A stretch of DNA of 64,000 bases from Mogibacterium diversum (lineage in GTDB: Bacteria > Bacillota > Clostridia > Peptostreptococcales > Anaerovoracaceae). The notes beneath the pieces are model-generated. The model did no database searches. It saw nothing but the letters and a program-made list of their open reading frames with translations, and had not been told where the DNA came from. The DNA lies in assembly GCF_002998925.1 (NCBI RefSeq), contig NZ_CP027228.1:1178001-1242000 (forward strand), in the 5' to 3' direction. The position numbers and the translations under genes were made by a program. Numbering within the stretch: position 1 is the stretch's first letter; the number at the start of each line of letters is the position of its first letter. This document shows positions 52,550 through 64,000 of this stretch, one piece after another.

Positions 52550-52660
52550 TTATCTATAGCTCTTAGCAGATAAAACATCGCAAATGGCGTTCTGCTTATT
52601 CAAATATTCTGTTGTCCACATGCACATTCGCATCTCTCTTGAATTTGTTACACAAGTCAT
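52550..52660 (-). CDS. Leader peptide of the metQNI operon, methionine- and cysteine-rich
   Basis: A 36-codon ORF that begins 8 nt after AGGAG, inside the metQNI leader. It reads MTCVTNSREMRMCMW at its start: methionine at codons 1, 10, 12 and 14 and cysteine at 3, 13 and 27. It ends at TAA 52552-52550, before the terminator at 52435-52468. Methionine runs in a short ORF before methionine-uptake genes are what ribosome-mediated attenuation needs. The codons for Ser-Ala-Lys-Ser (codons 31-34) can pair with 52499-52506. That it is translated, and the control itself, are inference. Confidence 0.6.
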   Translation of the reverse strand: MTCVTNSREMRMCMWTTEYLNKQNAICDVLSAKSYR

Positions 52661-52690
52661 TGCGATATCTCCTCTCTCTTTGATGTCCTA

Positions 52691-52719
52691 ATGATACAAT
52701 GAAAACAAAATCCCGTCTA
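52691..52719 (-). promoter_or_regulatory. Candidate promoter of the metQNI leader transcript
   Basis: Leftward -35 TAGACG (52714-52719) and -10 TATCAT (52691-52696), 17-base spacer. The start would be near 52684, about 24 bases before the leader-peptide ATG. Confidence 0.5.
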
Positions 52720-52906
52720 ATTCGTATATATTATTCCTAGCTATAGATTAAATCTATATGTAAATGTGGAAATAGGCTTGCCACTAAACCAAACTTTATT
52801 ACACTAACTAAGTTAAAAAAATAGCCTGAAGAATATAGCAAGCGCACTATTTATCCCTCAGGCTAATTCATATTAGATATGTATTACGTAAAAAAACGCC
52901 AATGAT

Positions 52907-53872
52907 TTACGAGCTATATTTCTCCATCATGCTTTCAAATCCACAGCCAAGCACATTATTATAGAACTCAGCAAGATTCCACACAACTTCTGTCTTTAAA
53001 TCTGGATAGTTATGTATTTCATGACGATAACCCGAATAAAGCGTAGTCTTGACATCATGACCTGTGTCAATAAGCCAATTTGTTACCTCGTAAACACCTC
53101 TTCCGTACTGCCCTACAGGGTCTTGATCGCCTGCAATATTGTATATCTTAATATGGGTAGGTACCTTAGCTGCCCATTCTGGCCCAGTAATATAATCAAT
53201 CATCTGGCAGAAGTATAGAAACGCTTGATTAGTTGTAGGCTTCGTAAAAGCATCTAACGGATCTTCCGCATGATCTCTCTGAACATAAGGGTCCTTGCAA
53301 ATCCATTCATTTCCTATAGTCACTTCCTCGTCGCAGCGAGCAAACATCCATCCCATAAGCGAACTTGCAACAGTAGGATCTGACTCCTTACCCTTACCAT
53401 CGGATAATATTTTTTTCAGACTATCAATGCTAGCCTGAAGGTCTGGCCATACACCAGACGTTCCGCATAGCGTTACAGCAGTCAGTTCATCACCGTACTT
53501 CGACATAAAATCTCTAGCGATGAAAGAACCCATGCTATGTCCAAATAGCATGTATGGTAGATTTGGATATTTTTCCTTAGTAATCTCCATGAGAGTGTGT
53601 TCATCTTCCATCATAGTGTGGAATCCTTCATCTCCCCAATCACCCCAGTTATCATTAATAATAGCAGTTTTGCCATGACCTACATGGTCATCGGCTGCAA
53701 CAATATAACCCTCATCTAACAGGTTAACAATCATATAAAGGTATCTGCGTGAATGCTCACCAAACCCATGTATTATCTGAACAATACCTTTAGGTTCACA
53801 GGCAGGAACGTATATCCAAGCCTGAACATCATCTCTCTTATTATAAGATCGAAAACTAAATTCATGTAACAT
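52907..53872 (-). CDS. Alpha/beta hydrolase, monoacylglycerol-lipase/lysophospholipase type
   Basis: 321 residues. It begins with a strand-rich part and IVQIIHGFGEHSRRY near residue 30 (oxyanion hole HGxGEHSxRY typical of the monoglyceride lipase group). The nucleophile is Ser in MLFGHSMGSF near residue 117, the acid is in AGDQDPVGQYG near residue 253, and the His in GYRHEIHNY near residue 285. It probably hydrolyses lysophospholipids or monoacylglycerols in the cytoplasm. The ATG follows AAGGAG by 7 nt. A single gene. Confidence 0.9.
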   Translation of the reverse strand: MLHEFSFRSYNKRDDVQAWIYVPACEPKGIVQIIHGFGEHSRRYLYMIVNLLDEGYIVAADDHVGHGKTAIINDNWGDWGDEGFHTMMEDEHTLMEITKEKYPNLPYMLFGHSMGSFIARDFMSKYGDELTAVTLCGTSGVWPDLQASIDSLKKILSDGKGKESDPTVASSLMGWMFARCDEEVTIGNEWICKDPYVQRDHAEDPLDAFTKPTTNQAFLYFCQMIDYITGPEWAAKVPTHIKIYNIAGDQDPVGQYGRGVYEVTNWLIDTGHDVKTTLYSGYRHEIHNYPDLKTEVVWNLAEFYNNVLGCGFESMMEKYSS

Positions 53873-54076
53873 AATAGTTCTCCTTTCAGAAAACGATAAA
53901 TATTAGATAAGTTCAGATTAACACAAGGAATATCATAAGTCGAGCATAAATTGGTTGCTAGAAGAAATAGGAGATGACGATAAATAAAGTTAAATATAAA
54001 TAAAAACACAGTTTAAAGTATCTATCATTTATAAAAATAGAATGCAGATTAAGATAATATTAAATATTTACATAAA
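53873..54076. other. AT-rich spacer between the rRNA operon and the hydrolase gene
   Basis: No gene or convincing signal beyond the ribosome site of the hydrolase gene. Long A/T-only runs dominate. Confidence 0.6.
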
Positions 54077-54103
54077 TTAAAAAGCCTGCCTTAATGGCAA
54101 GCT
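54077..54103 (-). terminator. Terminator of the rRNA operon
   Basis: On the leftward strand AGCTTGCC and GGCAGGCT form an 8-bp stem (one G-U) with loop ATTAA followed by TTTTAATTT, 18 bases past the 5S gene. Confidence 0.75.
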
Positions 54104-54120
54104 AAATAAAAACATAAAAA

Positions 54121-54237
54121 AACCGGCGACGTCCTAATTTCCCAGGCAGCTTCCCACCAAGTATCTTCAGCGCTAAAGAGCTTAACTTCTGTGTTCGGGA
54201 TGGGAACAGGTGTAACCTCTCTGCTATTGTCACCGGA
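54121..54237 (-). rRNA. rrf: 5S ribosomal RNA
   Basis: About 117 bases. The leftward strand starts TCCGGTGACAATAGC and holds the conserved CCCATCCCGAACACAGAAG segment; the ends TCCGG and CCGG pair. It follows the 23S gene after 123 bases. Confidence 0.95.
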
Positions 54238-54360
54238 TTATGTAAATCGCGTTTCGCAATCTACTCATATATTTTGTAGTAAGATGTACTTTATCATCTT
54301 CTACGCTTTTGAGAGCTGTACCCTCAAAATTGAATAACCACCTCATGCTTAAAACCATTT

Positions 54361-57248
<2,888 letters not shown>

Positions 57249-57497
57249 ATTCATCTCTTTCGAGATGTTCTCTCGCCTAGTTAGCGTTAACTAGGTCTTA
57301 TTCACTATTGTAATTCTCTCAGTGAATTCTGGTTTCTCTCAACAAATAGTCTGTTTGAAATCGTTACCCAATTTGAATCTCCTTCTAGAAGATTCGGCTT
57401 GTATCTCGATTCGTTGTCTATTTGTCTTCATTTACACTTGGTGTGTTATTCAATTTTCAAGGTACATCATGCCACACTGTGGCATTTGCCTTTCGGC

Positions 57498-57573
57498 TGG
57501 TGGAGAATAAGGGGATCGAACCCTTGACCCCCTGCGTGCAAGGCAGGTGCTCTCCCAGCTGAGCTAATTCCCC
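57498..57573 (-). tRNA. tRNA-Ala (anticodon UGC)
   Basis: 76 bases with encoded CCA. The acceptor arms GGGGAAT and ATTCTCC, the D arm GCTCAGCTGGGAGAGC, the anticodon arm with TTGCACG (anticodon TGC) and the T arm GGGTTCGATCC are all present. It lies in the 16S-23S spacer; no tRNA-Ile accompanies it. Confidence 0.97.
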
Positions 57574-57607
57574 ATAAACTATCATAGTGTAGAGACTAGG
57601 TCTCCTT

Positions 57608-59127
<1,520 letters not shown>

Positions 59128-59404
59128 GTTATCTGAAGAATCTTTCGATTCGTCCAAATCCTGTTAATGGATGACGCTTATCGCGTCTCGACTCGTTATT
59201 TCCGAATCATTGTTGTTTGTGTTTGAATTGTACAGGGACATACGACATATTGTACATCGTTTGTCTCTTATACGATCTTGAGATCTAATCTCCGGTTTTC
59301 ACCGTGTCGATCTCTTGACCAGTTTCTACACTATGAAGTTGTCATGGTTCTGCTGACTGCGTTTGAGCGATTTTTGTTGCCCGCTCTCTCGCGACAGCTT
59401 AATC

Positions 59405-59433
59405 ATTATAGCGCACCATTTTGGACTCGTCAA
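59405..59433 (-). promoter_or_regulatory. rRNA promoter P2
   Basis: Leftward -35 TTGACG (59428-59433), 17-base spacer, -10 TATAAT (59405-59410). About 275 bases before the 16S 5' end. Confidence 0.85.
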
Positions 59434-59519
59434 GCACTTTTTTCATCTTTTTTAAGATTTCTTGCTTGCCACGCCCTGGCCCGCTCACTCGTCACATAAT
59501 TAAAGCAACGAGTGTTGTT

Positions 59520-59548
59520 ATTATAGAAAATATAACACTATTGGTCAA
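59520..59548 (-). promoter_or_regulatory. rRNA promoter P1
   Basis: Leftward -35 TTGACC (59543-59548), 17-base spacer, -10 TATAAT (59520-59525). 115 bases upstream of P2; same quality and spacing. Confidence 0.85.
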
Positions 59549-59916
59549 TAGATTTTTGCACTTTAAATTACTACATATTTTATTTTTATCTATTTCATAT
59601 TTTCATATCTATATATATGTATTACTTATCTATATTTCACCTATATATGTACTGTTGATTTTTATAGCTTTAATCTGTGCTACACATTTTATTCTATATA
59701 TACCGCCCTCATTTACGCATTTACCTATATGTATGTATTTTTGTCTTTTCTTTGTTGGTTTTTTCGCGTAAAAAAGTAAAAAGGCGCGGAATCTCTCCAC
59801 ACCTTTGTTTTTTCTATTATTTCCAATATGTACGGTTCTACAGTTTTCTTTCTGTAGACTTTATAGTTTTATCAAACTTTGACTGCCCATTTCCGTCAGT
59901 TGCGTTAGTGCTTCTT

Positions 59917-59986
59917 GGTACTTGGCACTTGGTACTTGGCACTTGGCACTTGGCACTTGGCACTTGGCACTTGGCACTTGGCACTA
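59917..59986. repeat. Tandem array of a 7-bp unit, GGCACTT
   Basis: Ten uninterrupted units: GGTACTT, GGCACTT, GGTACTT, then six GGCACTT and a last GGCACTA. A copy-number-variable (VNTR) type sequence lying outside any gene. Confidence 0.9.
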
Positions 59987-59998
59987 TAAATTTTACTT

Positions 59999-60040
59999 CC
60001 TATTTCTTGTTTCTTATTTCTTATTTCTTATTTCTTCTTG
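59999..60040. repeat. Second 7-bp tandem array, CTTATTT
   Basis: About six units with small changes (CCTATTT, CTTGTTT, three CTTATTT, CTTCTTG). The stop codon of the gene at 60021 lies in this array, so its last codons (Arg-Asn-Lys-Lys) are repeat-derived. It has the same period as the neighbouring array but another sequence. Confidence 0.8.
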
Positions 60041-60731
60041 CTCCAGCTATGCTCTCGCGTCTTGATCTTTCTTTAGAGATTTCCTCTTCAAGCTGCTTAA
60101 TTTTGTTGCGCTGCTCTCTAGATCTACGTGTAGCCTCAATAGCTATCCTTGTATTCCTCTTTTCTTCTCTCTTTGCTCTTTCTAACTTCTCTTCATTTTT
60201 ACTTAAGAACTCTGGCTTGTTATAGTCTAAGCTCATACCGATTCTAAATCTATCTATTCCAATAAGAATGGCCGCAATCCCAATAAGCAGCATCACGTGC
60301 AAATTTAGCACACTCTTGTTGAAGAACATGTAGGCGCCGAGCAATGTCATGGCTGTACCGAGGATAAAAGTCCTTTTCTCACTTAAAGAGTTTGTCTTAA
60401 TATCGATATTTATACTAAAGTCAGCTGCTAGTCCGCTGGTCATGAGCATCATAGCAAAGATTGCTGTTACAGCTACGTCCTCACTCACCTGTCCAGACAA
60501 GAACATTACTCCTAAAAATGCAGAGATTACTGCCTGAACAACGTACGTCTTTGTTATCATGTTCTCTTCATATCCAACATTTCTGAACACGACGAGTTCT
60601 AATATTCCCATGATAAGCAGCGCGCTACCTACAACAAATGCAACCGATGTAAATGCTGCTGTTGAATTGGCAACACAGAACGTACCTACTATTACCATTA
60701 TTGCACTAGAAATCATAGCTAATAATCTCAT
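60021..60731 (-). CDS. Membrane protein with C-terminal charged coiled coil (DUF308/HdeD-like)
   Basis: 236 residues. About six membrane segments in three pairs to residue 165 (LLAMISSAIMVIVGTFCVAN, GSALLIMGILELVVF, YMFFNKSVLNLHVMLLIGIAAILIGI), in the style of HdeD/DUF308 proteins. Residues 180-236 form a strongly charged cytoplasmic coiled coil (KNEEKLERAKREEKRNTR, then QRNKIKQLEEEISKERSRRE). The function is unknown. The ATG follows TAGGAGG by 6 nt. Confidence 0.75.
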   Translation of the reverse strand: MRLLAMISSAIMVIVGTFCVANSTAAFTSVAFVVGSALLIMGILELVVFRNVGYEENMITKTYVVQAVISAFLGVMFLSGQVSEDVAVTAIFAMMLMTSGLAADFSINIDIKTNSLSEKRTFILGTAMTLLGAYMFFNKSVLNLHVMLLIGIAAILIGIDRFRIGMSLDYNKPEFLSKNEEKLERAKREEKRNTRIAIEATRRSREQRNKIKQLEEEISKERSRRESIAGARRNKK

Positions 60732-60952
60732 CTAGCACCTCCTAATCATTTCTAACCTATTAAGTTTATCACACTCGCTATTTTGCCGCAATGAACCTTT
60801 ATAGCTATACATAACTCGTTTTCAGGTTGGCTCATTTCAAGACTGTTCCTTATCACAAAATATTTGTCATAAAATTGTTTTAATTGCACCACGTAGCTAT
60901 TTATAGTATAAATATCGTTGCGAAATATTTTATTTAATTGAGGGGGTTCTAT

Positions 60953-62188
60953 ATGAAATCCATTTTTAGAGCTTGGAACAAACTAAGCTTGATTGTACAA
61001 ATCATCATCGGTCTTGTTATCGGCATTTCGCTTGCCGTTATCGCACCGAAGCAACTCGCATTTTTAACATTATTTGGCGACCTATTCGTTGGGGCACTCA
61101 AAGCAATCGCTCCTCTGATGGTATTTATCCTTGTAATGGCTGCTATCGCCCAGCATAAATCCGGAACGAAAACTAATATGTCTACAGTTATTGTCCTATA
61201 TATTGTTGGAACACTTTCCGCAGGACTCTGTGCTGTCGTTGCCAGCTTCTTATTCCCACAGACTCTTATTCTTGCAAAGTCTGCTGAAAAGGTTGCTGCA
61301 CCTGACAATATCATATCAGTTCTTAAGACGGTCCTTCTAAATGCCATCGACAACCCGATCAACGCAATTGTTAATACAAACTTCCTCGGCGTTCTCGCAT
61401 GGGCGATTATAATCGGTGTCGCACTAAGGTCGGCATCTGACTCTACTAAGGATCTTTTATCAGATTTATCTGATGCGATTACTAAGTGTGTTCGTTGGAT
61501 CATCCAGTTTGCGCCTATCGGCGTAATGGGGCTAGTATTTAACTCCATTTCTACTAGCGGAATAGGAGCACTTGCAAAATACGCATCACTTATTCTACTC
61601 CTCGTTGGAACTATGGTGTTTATAGCTCTTGTTGTTAATCCGCTTATCGTATTTTTGGCATCGCACCAGAACCCTTACCCACTTGTATTCAAGTGCTTAA
61701 GCAATAGTGGTATTACGGCATTCTTTACGCGAAGCTCTGCGGCTAATATTCCAGTTAATTTAGAGCTCTGCGAAGACCTTGGTCTAGATGTGAACACATA
61801 TCCGATTTCAATTCCACTAGGAGCAACCATAAATATGGCTGGTGCAGCTGTTACCATCGCAGTCATGTCATTAGCCGCTTGTAATACTATGGGTGTAAAG
61901 GTTGATATCCCTTCTGCAATCTTGCTGATATTCTTGACTGCAATTAGTGCAGCTGGCGCTTCCGGAGTTGCAGGAGGCTCACTGCTGCTGATTCCACTGG
62001 CATGCTCACTGTTCGGGCTACCTGCGGACATTTCAATGCAGGTTGTTGGTGTTGGATTTATCTGCGGAGTAATTCAGGACTCTTGCGAGACTGCACTGAA
62101 CTCATCTACAGATGTTCTGCTAACGGCGACAGCTGAGCTTCATGAGTACAGAAAAAGAGGCGAAAAGAAGATTCTCAATATTAAGTAA
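60953..62188 (+). CDS. sstT: Serine/threonine:Na+ symporter SstT
   Basis: 411 residues, DAACS (glutamate-carrier-like) family. The N-terminus MKSIFRAWNKLSLIVQIIIGLVIGI fits SstT. Motifs: LFVGALKAIAPLMVFILV near residue 50, the hairpin ITAFFTRSSAANIPVNLELCEDLG near residue 255 and NMAGAAVTIAVMSLA, the cation/substrate region. It imports serine and threonine. The ATG at 60953 is 7 nt after GAGGGGG; the ATG at 60938 lacks a site. A strong terminator follows. Confidence 0.95.
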   Translation: MKSIFRAWNKLSLIVQIIIGLVIGISLAVIAPKQLAFLTLFGDLFVGALKAIAPLMVFILVMAAIAQHKSGTKTNMSTVIVLYIVGTLSAGLCAVVASFLFPQTLILAKSAEKVAAPDNIISVLKTVLLNAIDNPINAIVNTNFLGVLAWAIIIGVALRSASDSTKDLLSDLSDAITKCVRWIIQFAPIGVMGLVFNSISTSGIGALAKYASLILLLVGTMVFIALVVNPLIVFLASHQNPYPLVFKCLSNSGITAFFTRSSAANIPVNLELCEDLGLDVNTYPISIPLGATINMAGAAVTIAVMSLAACNTMGVKVDIPSAILLIFLTAISAAGASGVAGGSLLLIPLACSLFGLPADISMQVVGVGFICGVIQDSCETALNSSTDVLLTATAELHEYRKRGEKKILNIK

Positions 62189-62373
62189 TTTTGATTGATT
62201 CAAGCCTATATCTAATTGAGACACGAATTATGAATGATTATCTTCACTTACTTATTGAGCATCTGACATGGCTCTTTCAGTATTCAGTATGACATTCATT
62301 TCGATATGCTCGATGGATTATATCTATATATTCATATATAGACGAAAAGCTTGAGGTAGCTACAACCAGAAGC

Positions 62374-62407
62374 AAAAAGCTTGGGTGATACCCCAAGCTT
62401 TTTTATT
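62374..62407 (+). terminator. Bidirectional terminator between sstT and the YfiH-type gene
   Basis: AAAAAGCTTGGG (62374-62385) and CCCAAGCTTTTT (62392-62403) form a 12-bp stem with a 6-base loop and T runs in both directions; the flanking genes converge. Confidence 0.85.
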
Positions 62408-62484
62408 TCTGTGCCGCAAGGCACTTCTGTTCTATTTGTTTTTACATCAATCGGTTTTGCAATGTTACCAACATATCAGACATT

Positions 62485-63252
62485 CTACTTAAGCATCAGC
62501 ACCGCCATCTGTCCGCCTCGTTTGAGTCCATCTCTTCTGTGAGAGAAGTACTTTTTTCTCTCGGCAAACGTGCATCTACCGTCAATCTCTATCTGTGATT
62601 CGGGAATGCCAGTACTCATAAGAACAGCCTTATTGACTATCGGCAGTGAGACATAGAACTTGCCTCGTTCTGGATTATACGTATATGCTCCAGGAATATC
62701 CTTTACACTCATATTCGAAATCGCTGATATTACATCTTCACCGCACTCGAAGTTTTTCATTGAAATGCACGGACCAATTGCAGCGTATAACTCAGCAGGA
62801 TTTGAATCGAACTCTTCCTTCATCTTTTCCACTGTACGTCTTGCAATTTCGAGAGTTGTTCCTCTCCATCCCGCATGACTAAGTCCTATAGCCTCGTTAA
62901 CAGGATCATAGATATAGATTGGCGCACAGTCCGCATGCGACGTAATTAGTGCGACACCCTTAGAATTTGTCACCATCCCATCTACACCTGCCCGCCTTGG
63001 CTTATACAGTCCTTCACCGCAGTTCTCTTCATCTACGCGGATTACCTCGCTACTATGCGTCTGGTGAAGCATGACGAGCTGCCGCGTGTCAATCCCAAGC
63101 GAACCGCACCATAGCTTGTAATTTTCGAGGATATTTGCAAGGGCATCATCTGTCGTCAGACTCAGATTCATCGAGTCATAACACCCCGTGCTCACCCCGC
63201 CATTTCGAGTGCTATAGTCACATACTAACTTGTCCTTAAATTGTTCGAACAT
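62485..63252 (-). CDS. pgeF: YfiH/PgeF-type (DUF152) laccase-domain protein
   Basis: 255 residues. Zinc/catalytic residues are seen in MLHQTHSSEV near residue 61, ITSHADCAPIYIYD near residue 103 and GLSHAGWRGT near residue 122, with GPCISMKNFECGEDV near residue 160. Family members act on purine nucleosides (phosphorylase and adenosine deaminase activity) or, as PgeF, edit peptidoglycan precursors. The start at 63252 is 12 bases after the ptb-like stop, so the two genes are probably cotranscribed. Confidence 0.9.
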   Translation of the reverse strand: MFEQFKDKLVCDYSTRNGGVSTGCYDSMNLSLTTDDALANILENYKLWCGSLGIDTRQLVMLHQTHSSEVIRVDEENCGEGLYKPRRAGVDGMVTNSKGVALITSHADCAPIYIYDPVNEAIGLSHAGWRGTTLEIARRTVEKMKEEFDSNPAELYAAIGPCISMKNFECGEDVISAISNMSVKDIPGAYTYNPERGKFYVSLPIVNKAVLMSTGIPESQIEIDGRCTFAERKKYFSHRRDGLKRGGQMAVLMLK

Positions 63253-63264
63253 CTAATAGAAACC

Positions 63265-64000
63265 TTACTTTGATGCTGCAGCTGCGAATACGATTGAATA
63301 GAACTTCTCGTCAGCACCGGAACCACGTGAAGTGAGTACGATTGGAGCCTTTGCACCAACGACAAGACCTGTCATTCTACCGCCGCCCTGGATTACCCAA
63401 GACTTTCCGATGAAGTTTCCTGCAGCCATATCTGGAACGAGTAGAACGTCCGCATCACCTGCTACTGGGCTCTCGAACCCCTTGAAATCAGCTATTTCCT
63501 TGCTTAGTGCGATGTCGTAAGAGATTGGTCCCTCTATTACGCAGTCCTTTATTTCGCCCTTCTCGTTCATTTCCTTAAGAGCTGCTGCGTCTACTGACTC
63601 AGGCGCTTTCTCGTTAAGCTTTTCAGCTGCACAAAGTGCTGCAACCTTAGGGTTCTCATATCCCATGTTGTTAAGAGCTCCAACTGCATTCTCAACAATC
63701 TGAGCCTTCTGTTCTAGTGTTGGGTGAAGGAGCATTCCTCCGTCTGTCAGAACCACTAGCTTGTGGTAGTTAGGAACTTCGAATAGTCCTACGTGAGACA
63801 TTACCTTGCCCATGTTGAGACCAGTTTCTTTATTTACAACCTGCTTGAGAAGATCAGATGTCTGCATCTTACCCTTCATAAGGAAGTCGCCCTTGCCTTC
63901 GTTGATAAGTCTTACAGCAATCTTAGCGATTTCAACGTCGTCATCTGCATTGTAGATTGTTGCATCTTCTAGAGCTAGACCATGTTCTTTAATAATCTCT
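63265..64000 (-). CDS. ptb: Phosphate butyryltransferase/phosphotransacetylase-like enzyme, cut by the right window edge
   Basis: The frame is open to the right edge (about 244 residues present); the N-terminus is missing. It shows NADDDVEIAKIAVRLINEGKGDFLMKGKMQTSDLL, then MSHVGLFEVPNYHKLVVLTDGGMLLHPTLEQK and GPISYDIALSKEIA, ending with GGRMTGLVVGAKAPIVLTSRGSGADEKFYS. These are motifs of the phosphate acetyl/butyryl transferase family, close to Ptb, which turns butyryl-CoA into butyryl phosphate. An in-frame ATG at 63879 is internal (family sequence continues before it). A kinase partner gene would be expected outside the window. Confidence 0.88.
   Translation of the reverse strand, partial: EIIKEHGLALEDATIYNADDDVEIAKIAVRLINEGKGDFLMKGKMQTSDLLKQVVNKETGLNMGKVMSHVGLFEVPNYHKLVVLTDGGMLLHPTLEQKAQIVENAVGALNNMGYENPKVAALCAAEKLNEKAPESVDAAALKEMNEKGEIKDCVIEGPISYDIALSKEIADFKGFESPVAGDADVLLVPDMAAGNFIGKSWVIQGGGRMTGLVVGAKAPIVLTSRGSGADEKFYSIVFAAAASK

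Larger units (their letters stand above)
59128..60020. other. rRNA promoter region and repeat-bearing spacer
   Basis: No protein gene. From left to right it holds the 16S leader (59128-59400), promoters P2 and P1, an AT-rich stretch with many TATATA motifs (59550-59770), and the heptamer arrays from 59917. ORFs reading through it have no ribosome site and consist of low-complexity sequence. Confidence 0.7.

Noticed and set aside
52356..52690. SAM-I riboswitch before metQ, prompted by a TCAAGAGAG string in the leader
   Set aside because: Only the short AGAGAG string fits; the following GGAGGGA, GGCCC and GGCAAC elements are absent. No T-box motif either.
59917..59986. CRISPR-like array
   Set aside because: The 7-bp units are directly joined, without spacers, and no cas gene is present.
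59421..60225. Rightward ORFs between the rRNA promoters and the membrane-protein gene
   Set aside because: They read through low-complexity AT-rich and heptamer-repeat DNA, run antisense to a better gene and lack ribosome sites.
63265..63879. A complete 204-residue ptb-like protein starting at 63879
   Set aside because: The frame stays open to the window edge and the upstream residues continue the family pattern, so the gene is cut by the window rather than short.

Overview
The window looks like the chromosome of a low-to-medium GC, Gram-positive anaerobe of the class Clostridia. The gene order ylxM-ffh-rpsP-khpA-rimM-trmD, the SepF/YggT/DivIVA/LspA/RluD cluster, the yicC-gmk-rpoZ cluster, strong AGGAGG ribosome sites, TTGACA/TATAAT promoters and hairpin-plus-U terminators all fit a Firmicute. 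The many amino-acid carriers and a phosphate butyryltransferase-like gene at the right edge suggest an asaccharolytic, amino-acid-fermenting, possibly butyrate-forming organism. A Family XIII/Anaerovoracaceae-type relative (Mogibacterium, Eubacterium) is my guess from general impression, not from a search.

Layout. 1-113: end of a gene, possibly nicotinate phosphoribosyltransferase. 278-6454 (minus): five-gene metal/siderophore-type transport operon (EcfT, duplicated EcfA, MptD-type S component, two fused ABC half-transporters). 6.9-12.5 kb: BrnQ, a membrane-bound XRE regulator, an AGCS symporter and an SPFH protein. 12.6-23.4 kb (minus): uvrA, uvrB, an unknown 168-residue protein, an NhaD/ArsB-type permease, a CDF exporter, a thioesterase and a U32 protein. 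23.6-28.3 kb: an aminotransferase, an amino-acid ABC permease and binding protein without an ATPase, and an NSS symporter. 28.5-34.9 kb: aroE-aroK fusion, aroF, rpoZ, gmk, yicC and a divergent rqcH. 35-45.8 kb: a small membrane protein, dps, a flavin reductase, the division/lspA/rluD cluster and the SRP/ribosome-maturation cluster. 45.9-53.9 kb: an amino-acid permease, a BspA-like lipoprotein, a BusR-like regulator, metQ-metN-metI and a hydrolase. 54.1-59.5 kb (minus): a complete 16S-tRNA-Ala-23S-5S operon with two tandem promoters. 60-64 kb: a membrane protein next to heptamer repeats, sstT, a YfiH-type protein and a partial ptb.

Main points for a second look. (1) One operator, AGTTAG-N6-CTAACT, occurs twice before the ECF/ABC import operon and once before dps, each time next to or just downstream of the predicted transcription start. 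This looks like a small iron- or metal-linked regulon. (2) The metQNI leader encodes a 36-codon peptide with a good ribosome site and a Met-Arg-Met-Cys-Met run. A hairpin-U terminator lies between it and metQ, and no SAM-I riboswitch or T-box could be seen. This looks like ribosome-mediated methionine attenuation, which is unusual for a Firmicute. (3) The ylxM-ffh operon has a near-perfect promoter whose -35 lies in the arm of an upstream hairpin and whose start point falls only about 2 nt before the ATG, so the mRNA may be leaderless. (4) Two adjacent 7-bp tandem arrays lie between the rRNA promoters and a membrane-protein gene.

All family calls are from reading motifs by eye; no database search was run.
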